From Aliidongia dinghuensis (GTDB lineage Bacteria > Pseudomonadota > Alphaproteobacteria > ATCC43930 > CGMCC-115725): a stretch of DNA of 64,000 nt. A model generated the notes under the pieces. It was given only the letters and a program-made list of their open reading frames with translations, ran no database searches and was not told the origin of the DNA. Shown here piece by piece: positions 27,286-36,751 of the stretch. The stretch is from NCBI RefSeq assembly GCF_014643535.1, contig NZ_BMJQ01000019.1, forward strand, positions 62,001-126,000, in the 5' to 3' direction. Numbering within the stretch: the stretch's first letter is position 1; each line of letters starts with the position of its first letter. Both the position numbers and the translations under genes were made by a program.

Positions 27286-28088
27286 ACGGGGCATCGGTCT
27301 CATTCGGCCTCAACCGCCGGGCCATCTCGATCGCCGCCTGGGCCTGCTATATCTTCCTGCTGCTGCCGACCCTGGTCGTCATCCCGATTTCGTTCGGCAA
27401 CCCGGGACAGATCGAATTCCCGCCCCGGCAATTCTCCTTCGTGCTCTACCACCAGTTCTTCAGCGACCCCGCCTGGTGGGGCGCGTTGATCCAGAGCCTC
27501 GGCGTCGCCATTGCCACAACCTGCCTCAGCCTCTGCCTTGCCGTGCCGGCTGCCTATGCGCTCGCCCGCTCGAAGCTGGCAGGGCGCAAGCTGTTGCGCG
27601 GCCTGTTCATGATGCCGATGCTGGTGCCGGTCGTCGTCCTGGGGCTCGGGCTCTATCTGCAATATTCGAGTTGGGGCCTACTCGACACGACAGCCGGCCT
27701 GGTGGTGGCGCATGTGACGCTGGCCGTACCGTTCATCATGGTCTCGGTCATGTCTGGCCTCGGCCATGCGGACGTAGCGCTCGAGACGGTGGCCCTCATC
27801 ATGGGCGCCTCGCGGACGCGGATCTTCTTTCGGGTCGTCCTGCCGCAGCTCTCCGCGGCCATCGCCGTCGGTGCGCTTTTCGCCTTCCTGACGTCGCTCG
27901 ACGAGGTCGTCGTCGCCTATTTCGTCACCGGCACGACGACCATGACGCTGCCGGTCAAGATGTACAGCGCCATTCGCTGGGAGCTCTCCCCGGTGATCGC
28001 CGCGGTCTCGACGCTGCTGACCGTCGTATCGCTCGCGATCGCACTCGGAATCATCGCGCTCCAGCGCCCGACGGAGGCACATTCCTGA
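27282..28088 (+). CDS. ABC transporter permease, PotC type
   Basis: The 268-residue permease shows PotC-like features: the N-terminal helix FLLLPTLVVIPISF, the PPRQFSFVLYHQFFSDP periplasmic segment, and the EAA-like loop (ETVALIMGASRTRIFFRVVLPQLSAAI). A C-terminal FLTSLDEVVVAYFVTGTTTMTLPVKMY pattern is almost diagnostic of polyamine-class PotC. It overlaps both neighbours by one to four bases, so the operon is translationally coupled. Confidence 0.92.
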   Translation: MNGASVSFGLNRRAISIAAWACYIFLLLPTLVVIPISFGNPGQIEFPPRQFSFVLYHQFFSDPAWWGALIQSLGVAIATTCLSLCLAVPAAYALARSKLAGRKLLRGLFMMPMLVPVVVLGLGLYLQYSSWGLLDTTAGLVVAHVTLAVPFIMVSVMSGLGHADVALETVALIMGASRTRIFFRVVLPQLSAAIAVGALFAFLTSLDEVVVAYFVTGTTTMTLPVKMYSAIRWELSPVIAAVSTLLTVVSLAIALGIIALQRPTEAHS

Positions 28089-29239
28089 TGACTGCCGGCT
28101 TGAAGACAGCCAGCCCCATGGCTGCCGATTCGGCGGCCGCCGGTTCACCGAAGACCACCGCCGCAGCCACCATGGTGGAGCTGGCCGGCGTCTCCAAGCG
28201 GTACGGCCCGGTCGACGCGCTCTTCCCGGTCGATCTTGCGATCGGCAAGGGTGAGTTCGTAACACTCCTGGGTCCGAGCGGCTCCGGCAAGTCGACGCTG
28301 CTCAACCTGATTGCAGGCATGATCTCGCCGACGACCGGCAAGATCACGATCGACGGCAAGGACGCCACCGCCATGCCGACGAATGCGCGCGGCCTTGGCA
28401 TGGTGTTCCAGAACTATGCGCTGATGCCGCACATGACGGTGTTCGAGAACATCGCATTCCCGCTGCAGGTCCGGCGCATGAGCCGCAGCGAAATCCGCGA
28501 ACGGGTCGAGAAGGTGCTGGACCTGATCCAGCTGCGCCACGTGGCCGATCGCCGGCCGAAGGCACTTTCGGGTGGCCAGCAGCAGCGCATCTCGCTGGCG
28601 CGCTGCATCGTCTACAACCCGGCGCTCATCCTGATGGACGAGCCGCTGGGCGCGCTCGACAAGAACCTGCGCGAGCAGATGCAGCTCGAGATCAAGCGTC
28701 TCCATGCCGAGCTCGGCATCACCATGCTCTATGTCACGCACGATCAGGACGAGGCATTGACCATGTCCGACCGCATCGTGCTGATGAACGGCGGCCGCAT
28801 CGAGCAACAGGGGCGTCCGGAACAGCTCTATTTCGAACCGTCGACCGTCTTTTCGGCCCAGTTCATCGGCAGCTCGAACCTCATCGCCGGCACCGTCGCG
28901 GAACTGGGTAGCGGCGCGGCGATCCGCACCACCATCGGCACCTTCCCGGTAGCGCCGGGCAGCTTCAGCGCCGGCGAGCCTGCCATGCTGCTCGTCCGGC
29001 CGGAAAACCTGCTGCTGGTCGGCGACGACACGGAGTTGCCGAACATCACGGGCCGGCTCGAGGACTCGATCGTGATGGGCGGCGTCATCCGCCATTTTGT
29101 CCGTTGCAGCGACAGCTCCGTCGTCATCGTTCAGGAACTCAATCAGCCGGGCCAGCCCCGCCCCGCTCGGGGTGCCGTGGTGCGCGCCGGCTGGAACGCC
29201 GGCCACGGCCGTCTGCTGCCGCCGACACCAACGAAATAA
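28088..29239 (+). CDS. ABC transporter ATP-binding protein, PotA type
   Basis: The 383-residue ATPase has Walker A GPSGSGKST, Q-loop FQNYALMPHMTV, signature LSGGQQQRISLARC, Walker B LILMDEPLGALD and switch His YVTHDQDEA. A C-terminal TOBE domain (SSNLIAGTVAELG, then MLLVRPENLLL) is present as in PotA. ATG 28088 shares a base with the preceding stop (TGATG). About 28 residues precede the ABC domain, longer than usual, so ATG 28172 is an alternative start. Confidence 0.92.
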   Translation: MTAGLKTASPMAADSAAAGSPKTTAAATMVELAGVSKRYGPVDALFPVDLAIGKGEFVTLLGPSGSGKSTLLNLIAGMISPTTGKITIDGKDATAMPTNARGLGMVFQNYALMPHMTVFENIAFPLQVRRMSRSEIRERVEKVLDLIQLRHVADRRPKALSGGQQQRISLARCIVYNPALILMDEPLGALDKNLREQMQLEIKRLHAELGITMLYVTHDQDEALTMSDRIVLMNGGRIEQQGRPEQLYFEPSTVFSAQFIGSSNLIAGTVAELGSGAAIRTTIGTFPVAPGSFSAGEPAMLLVRPENLLLVGDDTELPNITGRLEDSIVMGGVIRHFVRCSDSSVVIVQELNQPGQPRPARGAVVRAGWNAGHGRLLPPTPTK

Positions 29240-29284
29240 CCGGTCGGCCATCCGCCGATGATCCGAGGACAGGGAGTCTCCAAT

Positions 29285-30352
29285 ATGACCGACACATATT
29301 CGACGATCACACGCCGGCGTTTCATCGGCACCAGTGCCGCCGGCGTCGCCGGCCTGGTAGCCGCACCCGCCATCCTCTCGAGCCGCGCGCGCGCCGCCGA
29401 TACGACGCTGACGGTGACTTCCTGGGGCGGCGACTACAACAAGTCGGTGCGCGAGGTATTCGCTGACCCGTTCACCAAGGAAACCGGCATTCCGGTGACG
29501 CTCGTCGACAACGGCGACATGGCCAAGGTCAAGGCGCAGGTCCTGAGCAAGGACGTGCAGTGGGACGTGATCGATGCCCCTATTTCCTTTGCGACTGCCG
29601 GCGCCAAGGAGAAGCTCTGGGAGGATCTCGACACCTCGATCGTCAAGTCCGACGGGGTGATCAAGGCCGCCGAAAAAGACTATATGCCGATGTATCTCTA
29701 CAGCGGCGGCCTCCTGTGGGACAGCAACCGCTCTCCCGATGGCAAGCATCCGGTCGATTTCGCCGGCTTCTATGACGTGAAGAAATACCCGGGCCGTCGG
29801 GTGATGCGGGCGTTGGCCGCCGAGACGCTGGAGGTGGCACTCGTCGCCGACGGCGTCGATCCGAAGAATCTCTATCCGCTCGATGTCGACCGCGCCTTCA
29901 GGGCGCTCGACCGGATCAAACCCCATGTCACGAAATGGGCGAGCTCCACGCCGGAACAGGTGACATCGGTCGTACAGAACGAGGCCGACTTCTCCTACAG
30001 CTACTTCAACCGGGTGAAGAACTCCCAGAAGGCCGGCGCCACGCTGGGCTTTTCGTTCGAACAGACCATCAACTCGCTCGATTATTTCGCCGTGCCGAAG
30101 GGCGCCAAGAACAAGGAGGCGGCGATGCGCTTCATCGCCTTCTGCCTGAAGCCCGACCGGCAGTTCGAATGGGCGGTGCGCGGCTATTACCTGCCGAACA
30201 CCATCGCCGCCATGGACCAGGTCAAGGCCTCGCCCTCCAAGGACTATCTGCCGGACCTGAACAACGGCAAGAACGTCATCGTCAATGCCGAGTGGTGGGG
30301 CGACAACTCGACCGCGGTCCAGAAGCGCTATGCGGAATGGATGATCTCGTAA
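29285..30352 (+). CDS. Periplasmic solute-binding protein, PotD/spermidine-putrescine type
   Basis: The 355-residue protein has a Tat signal (ITRRRFIGTSAAGVAGLVAAPAI, cleavage near SRARAAD) and the group-1 fold (LTVTSWGGDYNKSVREVFADPFTKETGI). ATG 29285 follows AGGGAG. It sits directly after its ATPase and permeases, completing a PotABCD-type importer for a polyamine, opine or related amine. The ligand cannot be read from sequence alone. Confidence 0.92.
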   Translation: MTDTYSTITRRRFIGTSAAGVAGLVAAPAILSSRARAADTTLTVTSWGGDYNKSVREVFADPFTKETGIPVTLVDNGDMAKVKAQVLSKDVQWDVIDAPISFATAGAKEKLWEDLDTSIVKSDGVIKAAEKDYMPMYLYSGGLLWDSNRSPDGKHPVDFAGFYDVKKYPGRRVMRALAAETLEVALVADGVDPKNLYPLDVDRAFRALDRIKPHVTKWASSTPEQVTSVVQNEADFSYSYFNRVKNSQKAGATLGFSFEQTINSLDYFAVPKGAKNKEAAMRFIAFCLKPDRQFEWAVRGYYLPNTIAAMDQVKASPSKDYLPDLNNGKNVIVNAEWWGDNSTAVQKRYAEWMIS

Positions 30353-30396
30353 CGCGCCGCGCCTATCCCCGATACTTCTGCCGAGAGAGACGTTTC

Positions 30397-31845
<1,449 letters not shown>

Positions 31846-31858
31846 CGTCGTGGCGGTG

Positions 31859-33016
31859 ATGAGTTTGGCCCTCAACATCGAGGATTTCCGGCGGATCGCG
31901 CGGGCGCGGCTGCCGAAGGGCATCTTCGACTACATCGATCGCGGAGCCGAAGACGAGGTCGGTCTCAAGGCACTCCGGGAAGGCTTCGATCGCACGACCT
32001 TCAACCCGCGCGTCCTGGTCGACGTGTCGCGAAGGGATTTGTCGGTGACCCTCCTGGGCCGCCGGCAGCCCTTGCCGCTCGTCGTGGCCCCGACCGCGGC
32101 GGCCGGGCTCGTCTGGCATCAGGGCGAGGTGGCGCTCGCCCGGGCTGCTGGAGAGGCCGGCATCCCGTTCTGCATTCCGACCGGCTCGATCACGGCCATG
32201 GAGCGGATCGCGGCCGAAAGCCGCGGCCCACTCTGGTTCCAGCTCTACATGTGGCATGACCGGGCGCTCAGCTATCAGCTGATCGACCGGGCCAAGGCCA
32301 CCGGCATCGACACGCTGGTCCTGACCGTCGACACGATGGCGCTGCCCAATCGTGAGTACAATGCCCGCAACGGCTTCGAGGTGCCGATCCGAGCCTCGCT
32401 CCGCGGCGGCCTCGACATGCTGCGACATCCCGGCTGGGTCTGGAACGTGCTCTGGCGCTATATCCGCGAAGAGGGCATCCCGACCTATCAGCACTACCCG
32501 GCCTCGTTCCGCTCGAAGATCACGCGCAAGGCGACCTCAGATGCGGTCCGGCTCGCAGACAACCTGACCTGGGAGGATTTCGCCTCCCTCCGGCGCTATT
32601 GGCCGGGCAAGCTCGTGCTGAAGGGCGTGCTGCATCCCGACGATGCCGCCCGCGCGCGCAACCATGGCGCGGATGCGATCGTGGTCACGAGCCATGGCGC
32701 GCGCAATCTCGACAGCGCGGTGGCGCCGATCGATGCGCTGCCGGCGATCGCGGAGACGGTCGGTGGATCCCTTGAGATCATCGCCGATAGCGGCGTGCGC
32801 CGCGGCAGCGACGTGCTGAAGCTGCTGGCCCTTGGCGCCCGGGCGGCCATGGTCGGACGCTCGGTGCTCTACGGCACCGCCGCCGGCGGCGAGGCCGGCG
32901 CGCGCCAGGTCCTCGACCTGCTGCGCAACGAACTCGACACCCATCTGGCGCTGCTCGGCTGCCCGTCGCTGGCCGGGCTAAATGCCGGACTCGTCAATCG
33001 GAAGCATCATGCCTGA
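31859..33016 (+). CDS. FMN-dependent alpha-hydroxy-acid oxidase/dehydrogenase (LldD family)
   Basis: The 385-residue protein shows the L-lactate dehydrogenase/glycolate oxidase fold. It has an N-terminal IEDFRRIARARLPKGIFDYIDRGAEDE, LVVAPTAAAGL, WFQLYMWHDR, LTVDTMALPNRE, KGVLHPDDA and the C-terminal FMN phosphate loop ADSGVRRGSDVLKLLALGA. The active-site segment reads VTSHGARNLD where VSNHGGRQLD is usual; the catalytic His is retained but neighbours differ, so substrate preference may be unusual. ATG 31859 is chosen over GTG 31850. With the GlcD-like gene upstream, both D- and L-hydroxy acids might be oxidised. Confidence 0.9.
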   Translation: MSLALNIEDFRRIARARLPKGIFDYIDRGAEDEVGLKALREGFDRTTFNPRVLVDVSRRDLSVTLLGRRQPLPLVVAPTAAAGLVWHQGEVALARAAGEAGIPFCIPTGSITAMERIAAESRGPLWFQLYMWHDRALSYQLIDRAKATGIDTLVLTVDTMALPNREYNARNGFEVPIRASLRGGLDMLRHPGWVWNVLWRYIREEGIPTYQHYPASFRSKITRKATSDAVRLADNLTWEDFASLRRYWPGKLVLKGVLHPDDAARARNHGADAIVVTSHGARNLDSAVAPIDALPAIAETVGGSLEIIADSGVRRGSDVLKLLALGARAAMVGRSVLYGTAAGGEAGARQVLDLLRNELDTHLALLGCPSLAGLNAGLVNRKHHA

Positions 33017-34301
33017 CATCGTGCCTGCCGCACCGCCCCCAAGCGTCTACCGGGCCGACGCGGTCCCGCCCTTGGCGACGCGGCCGCTCGACCAGGACCG
33101 ACGCGTCTCCGTCGCCATCATCGGTGCCGGCATCGCCGGCCTATCGACGGCGCTGCATCTGGCGGAAGCCGGCACGGATGTGGTTGTCATCGATGCGCGC
33201 GAACCCGGCTGGGGCGCCTCGGGCAACAATGGTGGGCAGCTCAATCCCGGCCTCAAGTACGATCCCGCCGTCATCGAGGCGACCTACGGGCCCGATCTGG
33301 GTCACCGCATGGTGCGCTTCGCCTATGGCACGACTGATTACGCGTTCGACCTGATCCGCCGCCTCGGCATCGACTGCGGTGCCCGGCAGAACGGCACCCT
33401 GCGTGCCGCCTATGGCGACGCGAGCGTCGGCAGCGTCGAGACGACGGCCCGGCAATGCCAGGAACGGGGCATGCCCGTCGATCTGCTGGACGCTGCGGCG
33501 GTCGCGCGCGTGACCGGCACCGACCGCTACAAGGTGGCCCTCTTCGACAAGCGCGGCGGCGACCTGCACCCGCTGAACTACACCCGCGGTCTCGCCAAGG
33601 CAGCCGCTGCCGCCGGCGCTTCGATCCATGGCGGAACCCCGGCGACGCGGCTGCAGCGCGCGGGCAGCCATTGGCGCATCACGACGCCCAGAGCCACGAT
33701 CCTCGCCGACAAGATCCTCATCGCCACGAACGGCTTCACCGACGGTCTGTGGCCCGGCCTGCGCCGGACGATCGTGCCCGTGTTCAGCGCCATCGCCGCG
33801 ACCGAACCCCTGCCCGAACCGATCGCCAAGAAGATCCTGCCGGCCCGCTGCTCGACCTATGAGAGCGGGCGCATCACCGTCTATTTCCGGGTCGACCAGG
33901 CCAACCGGCTGCTGATGGGCGGCCGCGGACCGATGCGACCGATCGCGCGCCCGGACCAGATCGCGTATCTCACGCGTTACGCCGTGCGGCTTTGGCCGGA
34001 GCTCACGGGCGTTTCCTGGCGCTACGGCTGGAACAGCCGGCTCGCGATGACCAAGGATCATTGGCCGCACATCCATGAGCCGGCCGAGGATGCGCTGGCT
34101 TATCTCGGCTGCAACGGCCGGGGCGTGGCGCTCGCGACGGCCATGGGCCGCCAATTGGCGAACCGGCTCATCCAGGGCCGGGCGTTCGATCTCGACATGC
34201 CGGTCGTCTCGATGAAGCCGATCCGCTTTCACGAGTTCTGGCCGCTGGGCGTGCGCGCCGTCGTCATGCATGGCCGCATCTGCGACCGGCTCGGCTTGTA
34301 G
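33009..34301 (+). CDS. FAD-dependent amine/amino-acid oxidase (DAO family, PuuB-like)
   Basis: The 430-residue flavoenzyme has the dinucleotide-binding motif VAIIGAGIAGLSTALHLAEAGTDVVVIDA, then WGASGNNGGQLNPGLK, the flavin-linked region common in PuuB-type oxidases. It ends with GCNGRGVALATAMGRQLA and the RFHEFWPLGVRAVV tail. Such enzymes deaminate gamma-glutamylputrescine or secondary amino acids. ATG 33009 overlaps the preceding stop by eight bases (ATGCCTGA). With PuuC-like ALDH, a PuuR-like regulator and a PotABCD-type importer, it suggests oxidation of an imported amine to an aldehyde. Confidence 0.9.
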   Translation: MPDIVPAAPPPSVYRADAVPPLATRPLDQDRRVSVAIIGAGIAGLSTALHLAEAGTDVVVIDAREPGWGASGNNGGQLNPGLKYDPAVIEATYGPDLGHRMVRFAYGTTDYAFDLIRRLGIDCGARQNGTLRAAYGDASVGSVETTARQCQERGMPVDLLDAAAVARVTGTDRYKVALFDKRGGDLHPLNYTRGLAKAAAAAGASIHGGTPATRLQRAGSHWRITTPRATILADKILIATNGFTDGLWPGLRRTIVPVFSAIAATEPLPEPIAKKILPARCSTYESGRITVYFRVDQANRLLMGGRGPMRPIARPDQIAYLTRYAVRLWPELTGVSWRYGWNSRLAMTKDHWPHIHEPAEDALAYLGCNGRGVALATAMGRQLANRLIQGRAFDLDMPVVSMKPIRFHEFWPLGVRAVVMHGRICDRLGL

Positions 34302-34638
34302 CGTCTCGATCTGGCCACACGACACATCGGCAGAATGGGCCGTCACGCAAAAGACTACATATCGTTTACGGCAGCTCTCGGGAAAACGAGGCAGACCATC
34401 GAGCAGCGGCGATGGGCGGATTGTGCTGAAAAACTCCAAGGAGAGCATTTGATGGGTGCTTTTCGGCAATTCGCGCTCCGCCGGAGCCCATCATAGCCAG
34501 CAACGGTAAGGCTGTGATATTCTTAATATAAAGCGCTTGGTCGTCGGCAGATTGCCACACCTGCGCAGTCTGACGGCGGCGCAGGAAGTCAGCGCTAGCC
34601 AGAGCCGAAGTTCGATCACGGGTCTCAACCCATTGAAC
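34302..34638 (+). promoter_or_regulatory. nuoH leader region with a possible 14-codon leader peptide
   Basis: This 337-bp spacer has no long gene. An ATG at 34452, preceded by AAGGAGAG with nine-base spacing, opens a 14-codon frame (MGAFRQFALRRSPS) ending at 34496. An AT-rich stretch GTGATATTCTTAATATAAAG follows at about 34514-34533 and could hold the nuoH promoter. No tRNA or terminator is evident. Confidence 0.35.
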
Positions 34639-35640
34639 ATGTGGCCGCGGATTATGGAACTTGTTATCGCCCTTGGCCCGATCGTCCTCAAGGTCGCGTT
34701 GCTGATCGCGATCCTGCTGCTGCTGCCGTTACCGCTGACCTGGATGGAACGCAAGATCGCCGGGCACATGCAGCAGCGGCTGGGACCGATGCGCGTGGGC
34801 TGGCACGGGCTGCTGCAGCCGATGGCAGACGGCATCAAGCTCTTGACCAAAGAAGACCACATTCCGGCCGAGGCCGACCGTTTCTTGTTCAAGCTAGCGC
34901 CAATCCTGGCGCTCGCCCCGCCCTTCGTGGTGTTCGTCGCGATCCCCTTCGGCGAGACCGTCTCGGTCTTCGGTACCGAGACCACGCTCTACGTCTCCGA
35001 CATGAACGTGGCGCTGCTTTTCGTCTTCGCGGTGATCGGGATCGAGGTCTATGGCGTCATCTTTGGCGGCTGGGCCGCGAACAGCAAATACGCGGTCCTG
35101 GGCAGCCTTAGGACTTGCGCGCAGATGATCAGCTACGAGATCCCGATGGGGTTCGCGGTCATCGGCGTGGTCATGCTGGCGCAATCCATGAGCCTGCTCG
35201 ATATCGTGCGGGCGCAGGCCGATACCTGGAACATCGTTTACCAACCGGTCGGGTTCTTTGTGTTCTTCGTCGCCGGGCTGGCCGAAGCGCAGCGCATTCC
35301 CTTCGACCTGGCGGAAGCGGAAGGCGATCTTGGGGCGGGGTTCCATACCGAGTACAGCGGCATTCGCTTCGCGTTCTTCATGGTCAGCGAATACGCCATC
35401 ATGCTGCTGGTGTCGGTCCTGTCAGTGATCCTCTTTTTCGGCGGCTGGAACGGCGTGCTGATCCCGTTGCCGCCGCTCCTCTGGTTCCTGCTCAAAGTCG
35501 CGTTCTTCGTCTATTTATTCGTGTGGTTCCGTTTTACTTTCCCACGTTACCGCTACGACCAACTGATGGCGATCGGGTGGAAAGTCTTGCTGCCCCTGTC
35601 ACTGGGGAACATAATGATAACCGGCGTGCTATTCCTGTAG
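34639..35640 (+). CDS. nuoH: NADH-quinone oxidoreductase subunit H
   Basis: The roughly 333-residue multi-helix membrane protein has the NuoH signatures LTWMERKIAGHMQQRLGPMRVGWHGLLQPMADGIKLLTKED and GLAEAQRIPFDLAEAEGDLGAGFHTEYSGIRFAFF. NuoH forms much of the quinone-access channel where the peripheral arm meets the membrane arm. The start is uncertain: ATG 34639 (MWPRIMELV) or ATG 34654 (MELVIALG). It is on the plus strand, away from most other nuo genes, and is followed after 19 bp by nuoI. Confidence 0.92.
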   Translation: MWPRIMELVIALGPIVLKVALLIAILLLLPLPLTWMERKIAGHMQQRLGPMRVGWHGLLQPMADGIKLLTKEDHIPAEADRFLFKLAPILALAPPFVVFVAIPFGETVSVFGTETTLYVSDMNVALLFVFAVIGIEVYGVIFGGWAANSKYAVLGSLRTCAQMISYEIPMGFAVIGVVMLAQSMSLLDIVRAQADTWNIVYQPVGFFVFFVAGLAEAQRIPFDLAEAEGDLGAGFHTEYSGIRFAFFMVSEYAIMLLVSVLSVILFFGGWNGVLIPLPPLLWFLLKVAFFVYLFVWFRFTFPRYRYDQLMAIGWKVLLPLSLGNIMITGVLFL

Positions 35641-35659
35641 GGGCCGCAGCGAGGCGGCG

Positions 35660-36226
35660 ATGTCACGCGCACTGGACAGAAGCGGGAAATGGATCGGTTG
35701 GGCGTTCTTCGCTGATCTGGCGGACGCTTTAGCGCTGACCTGCGGCTACATGTTCTCCAGATCCGTGACCATGCAGTATCCGGACAAGGAAAAATGGCTG
35801 CCTTATTCACGTTACCGCGGGCATCACTTCCTGAAGCGTGACGAAGAGGGCGAGATCAAGTGCGTGGCCTGTGAACTCTGCGCACGGATTTGCCCCTGCA
35901 ACTGCATCGAGGTCGTCCCCTACGAGGACGAGAAGGGCAATCGGCGCCCGGCGAAATTCGAGATCGACATGGCCCGCTGCCTCTTCTGCGGGTTGTGCGA
36001 GGACGCCTGCCCGGCGGACGCGATCGCGCTCGGTCAACAATACGAATTCTCGAGCTTTTCCTCGCGTGACCTGGTGATCGGGCGTGACGACCTCCTCGGC
36101 AAACCGGGCAAGGCGGCGACTGGCGGCGGCGTGGTCGCCGCGCGCTTGAACACGGAACAGGACGTGCGGGTCGAGACGAGCGAGCCGCAGGGGTACAACT
36201 GGTGGCAGAATATTCGACGGCTGTGA
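35660..36226 (+). CDS. nuoI: NADH-quinone oxidoreductase subunit I (8Fe ferredoxin-like)
   Basis: The 188-residue peripheral-arm subunit holds two 4Fe-4S motifs, CVACELCARICP and CLFCGLCEDACP, which carry clusters N6a and N6b to the N2 cluster of NuoB. The N-terminal amphipathic stretch and YRGHHFLKRDEEGEIKCVACELC are family-typical. The C-terminus is longer than many NuoI and ends PQGYNWWQNIRRL. It is part of the small nuoH-nuoI-CBS group. Confidence 0.94.
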   Translation: MSRALDRSGKWIGWAFFADLADALALTCGYMFSRSVTMQYPDKEKWLPYSRYRGHHFLKRDEEGEIKCVACELCARICPCNCIEVVPYEDEKGNRRPAKFEIDMARCLFCGLCEDACPADAIALGQQYEFSSFSSRDLVIGRDDLLGKPGKAATGGGVVAARLNTEQDVRVETSEPQGYNWWQNIRRL

Positions 36227-36269
36227 ACGCGCCCGCTCAAGAGCCTGAGCATGCAAATTGGAGGCTCAG

Positions 36270-36710
36270 ATGTTGGTCGGCGAAATCTTGAGAACCAAGG
36301 CGCCCGAGGTCATCTCGGTCACCCCGGGTCGGACCATGGTGGAAGTCCTGCGGCTGTTTCGGGACAAAAACATCGGCTTCGTGGTCGTGGCCCGTTCGCC
36401 CGGAGAAACCCTGGGGACGTTGTCCGAGCGGGACTGCTGCAATGCGGTGGCCGACTACAAATCCGAGGCACCCCTGATGCGGGTCGCCGACTTCATGAAC
36501 CGCAATGTGGCGACCTGTTCGATCAAGGATAGGCTCTCCAAGGTGATGGAGATCATGACCAACCGGCGGACGCGCCATGTGCTGGTCATGGATAACGACA
36601 CCATTGTCGGCGTGGTCAGCATCGGCGACGTGGTCAAGCATCGGCTCGAGCAATCGCTGCGCAACGAGCAGGTGCTGCACGACTACATTTGCGGGACCGG
36701 CTATCACTGA
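36270..36710 (+). CDS. CBS-domain protein (two CBS motifs)
   Basis: The 146-residue protein consists of a tandem CBS pair: first KAPEVISVTPGRTMVEVLRLFRDKNIGFVVV with LGTLSERD, then MNRNVATCSIKDRLSKVMEIMTNRRTRHVLVMD with VGVVSIGDVVKHRL. CBS pairs bind adenine nucleotides or NADH and regulate partners or act alone as energy sensors. ATG 36270 has TTGGAGG upstream. It is 43 bp from nuoI in the same direction, so a role in sensing energy state linked to complex I is a reasonable inference, not shown. Confidence 0.9.
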   Translation: MLVGEILRTKAPEVISVTPGRTMVEVLRLFRDKNIGFVVVARSPGETLGTLSERDCCNAVADYKSEAPLMRVADFMNRNVATCSIKDRLSKVMEIMTNRRTRHVLVMDNDTIVGVVSIGDVVKHRLEQSLRNEQVLHDYICGTGYH

Positions 36711-36751
36711 CGACGCTGGCGGGGCGCAGGCGCAGGGAACCCGGCAATGCT

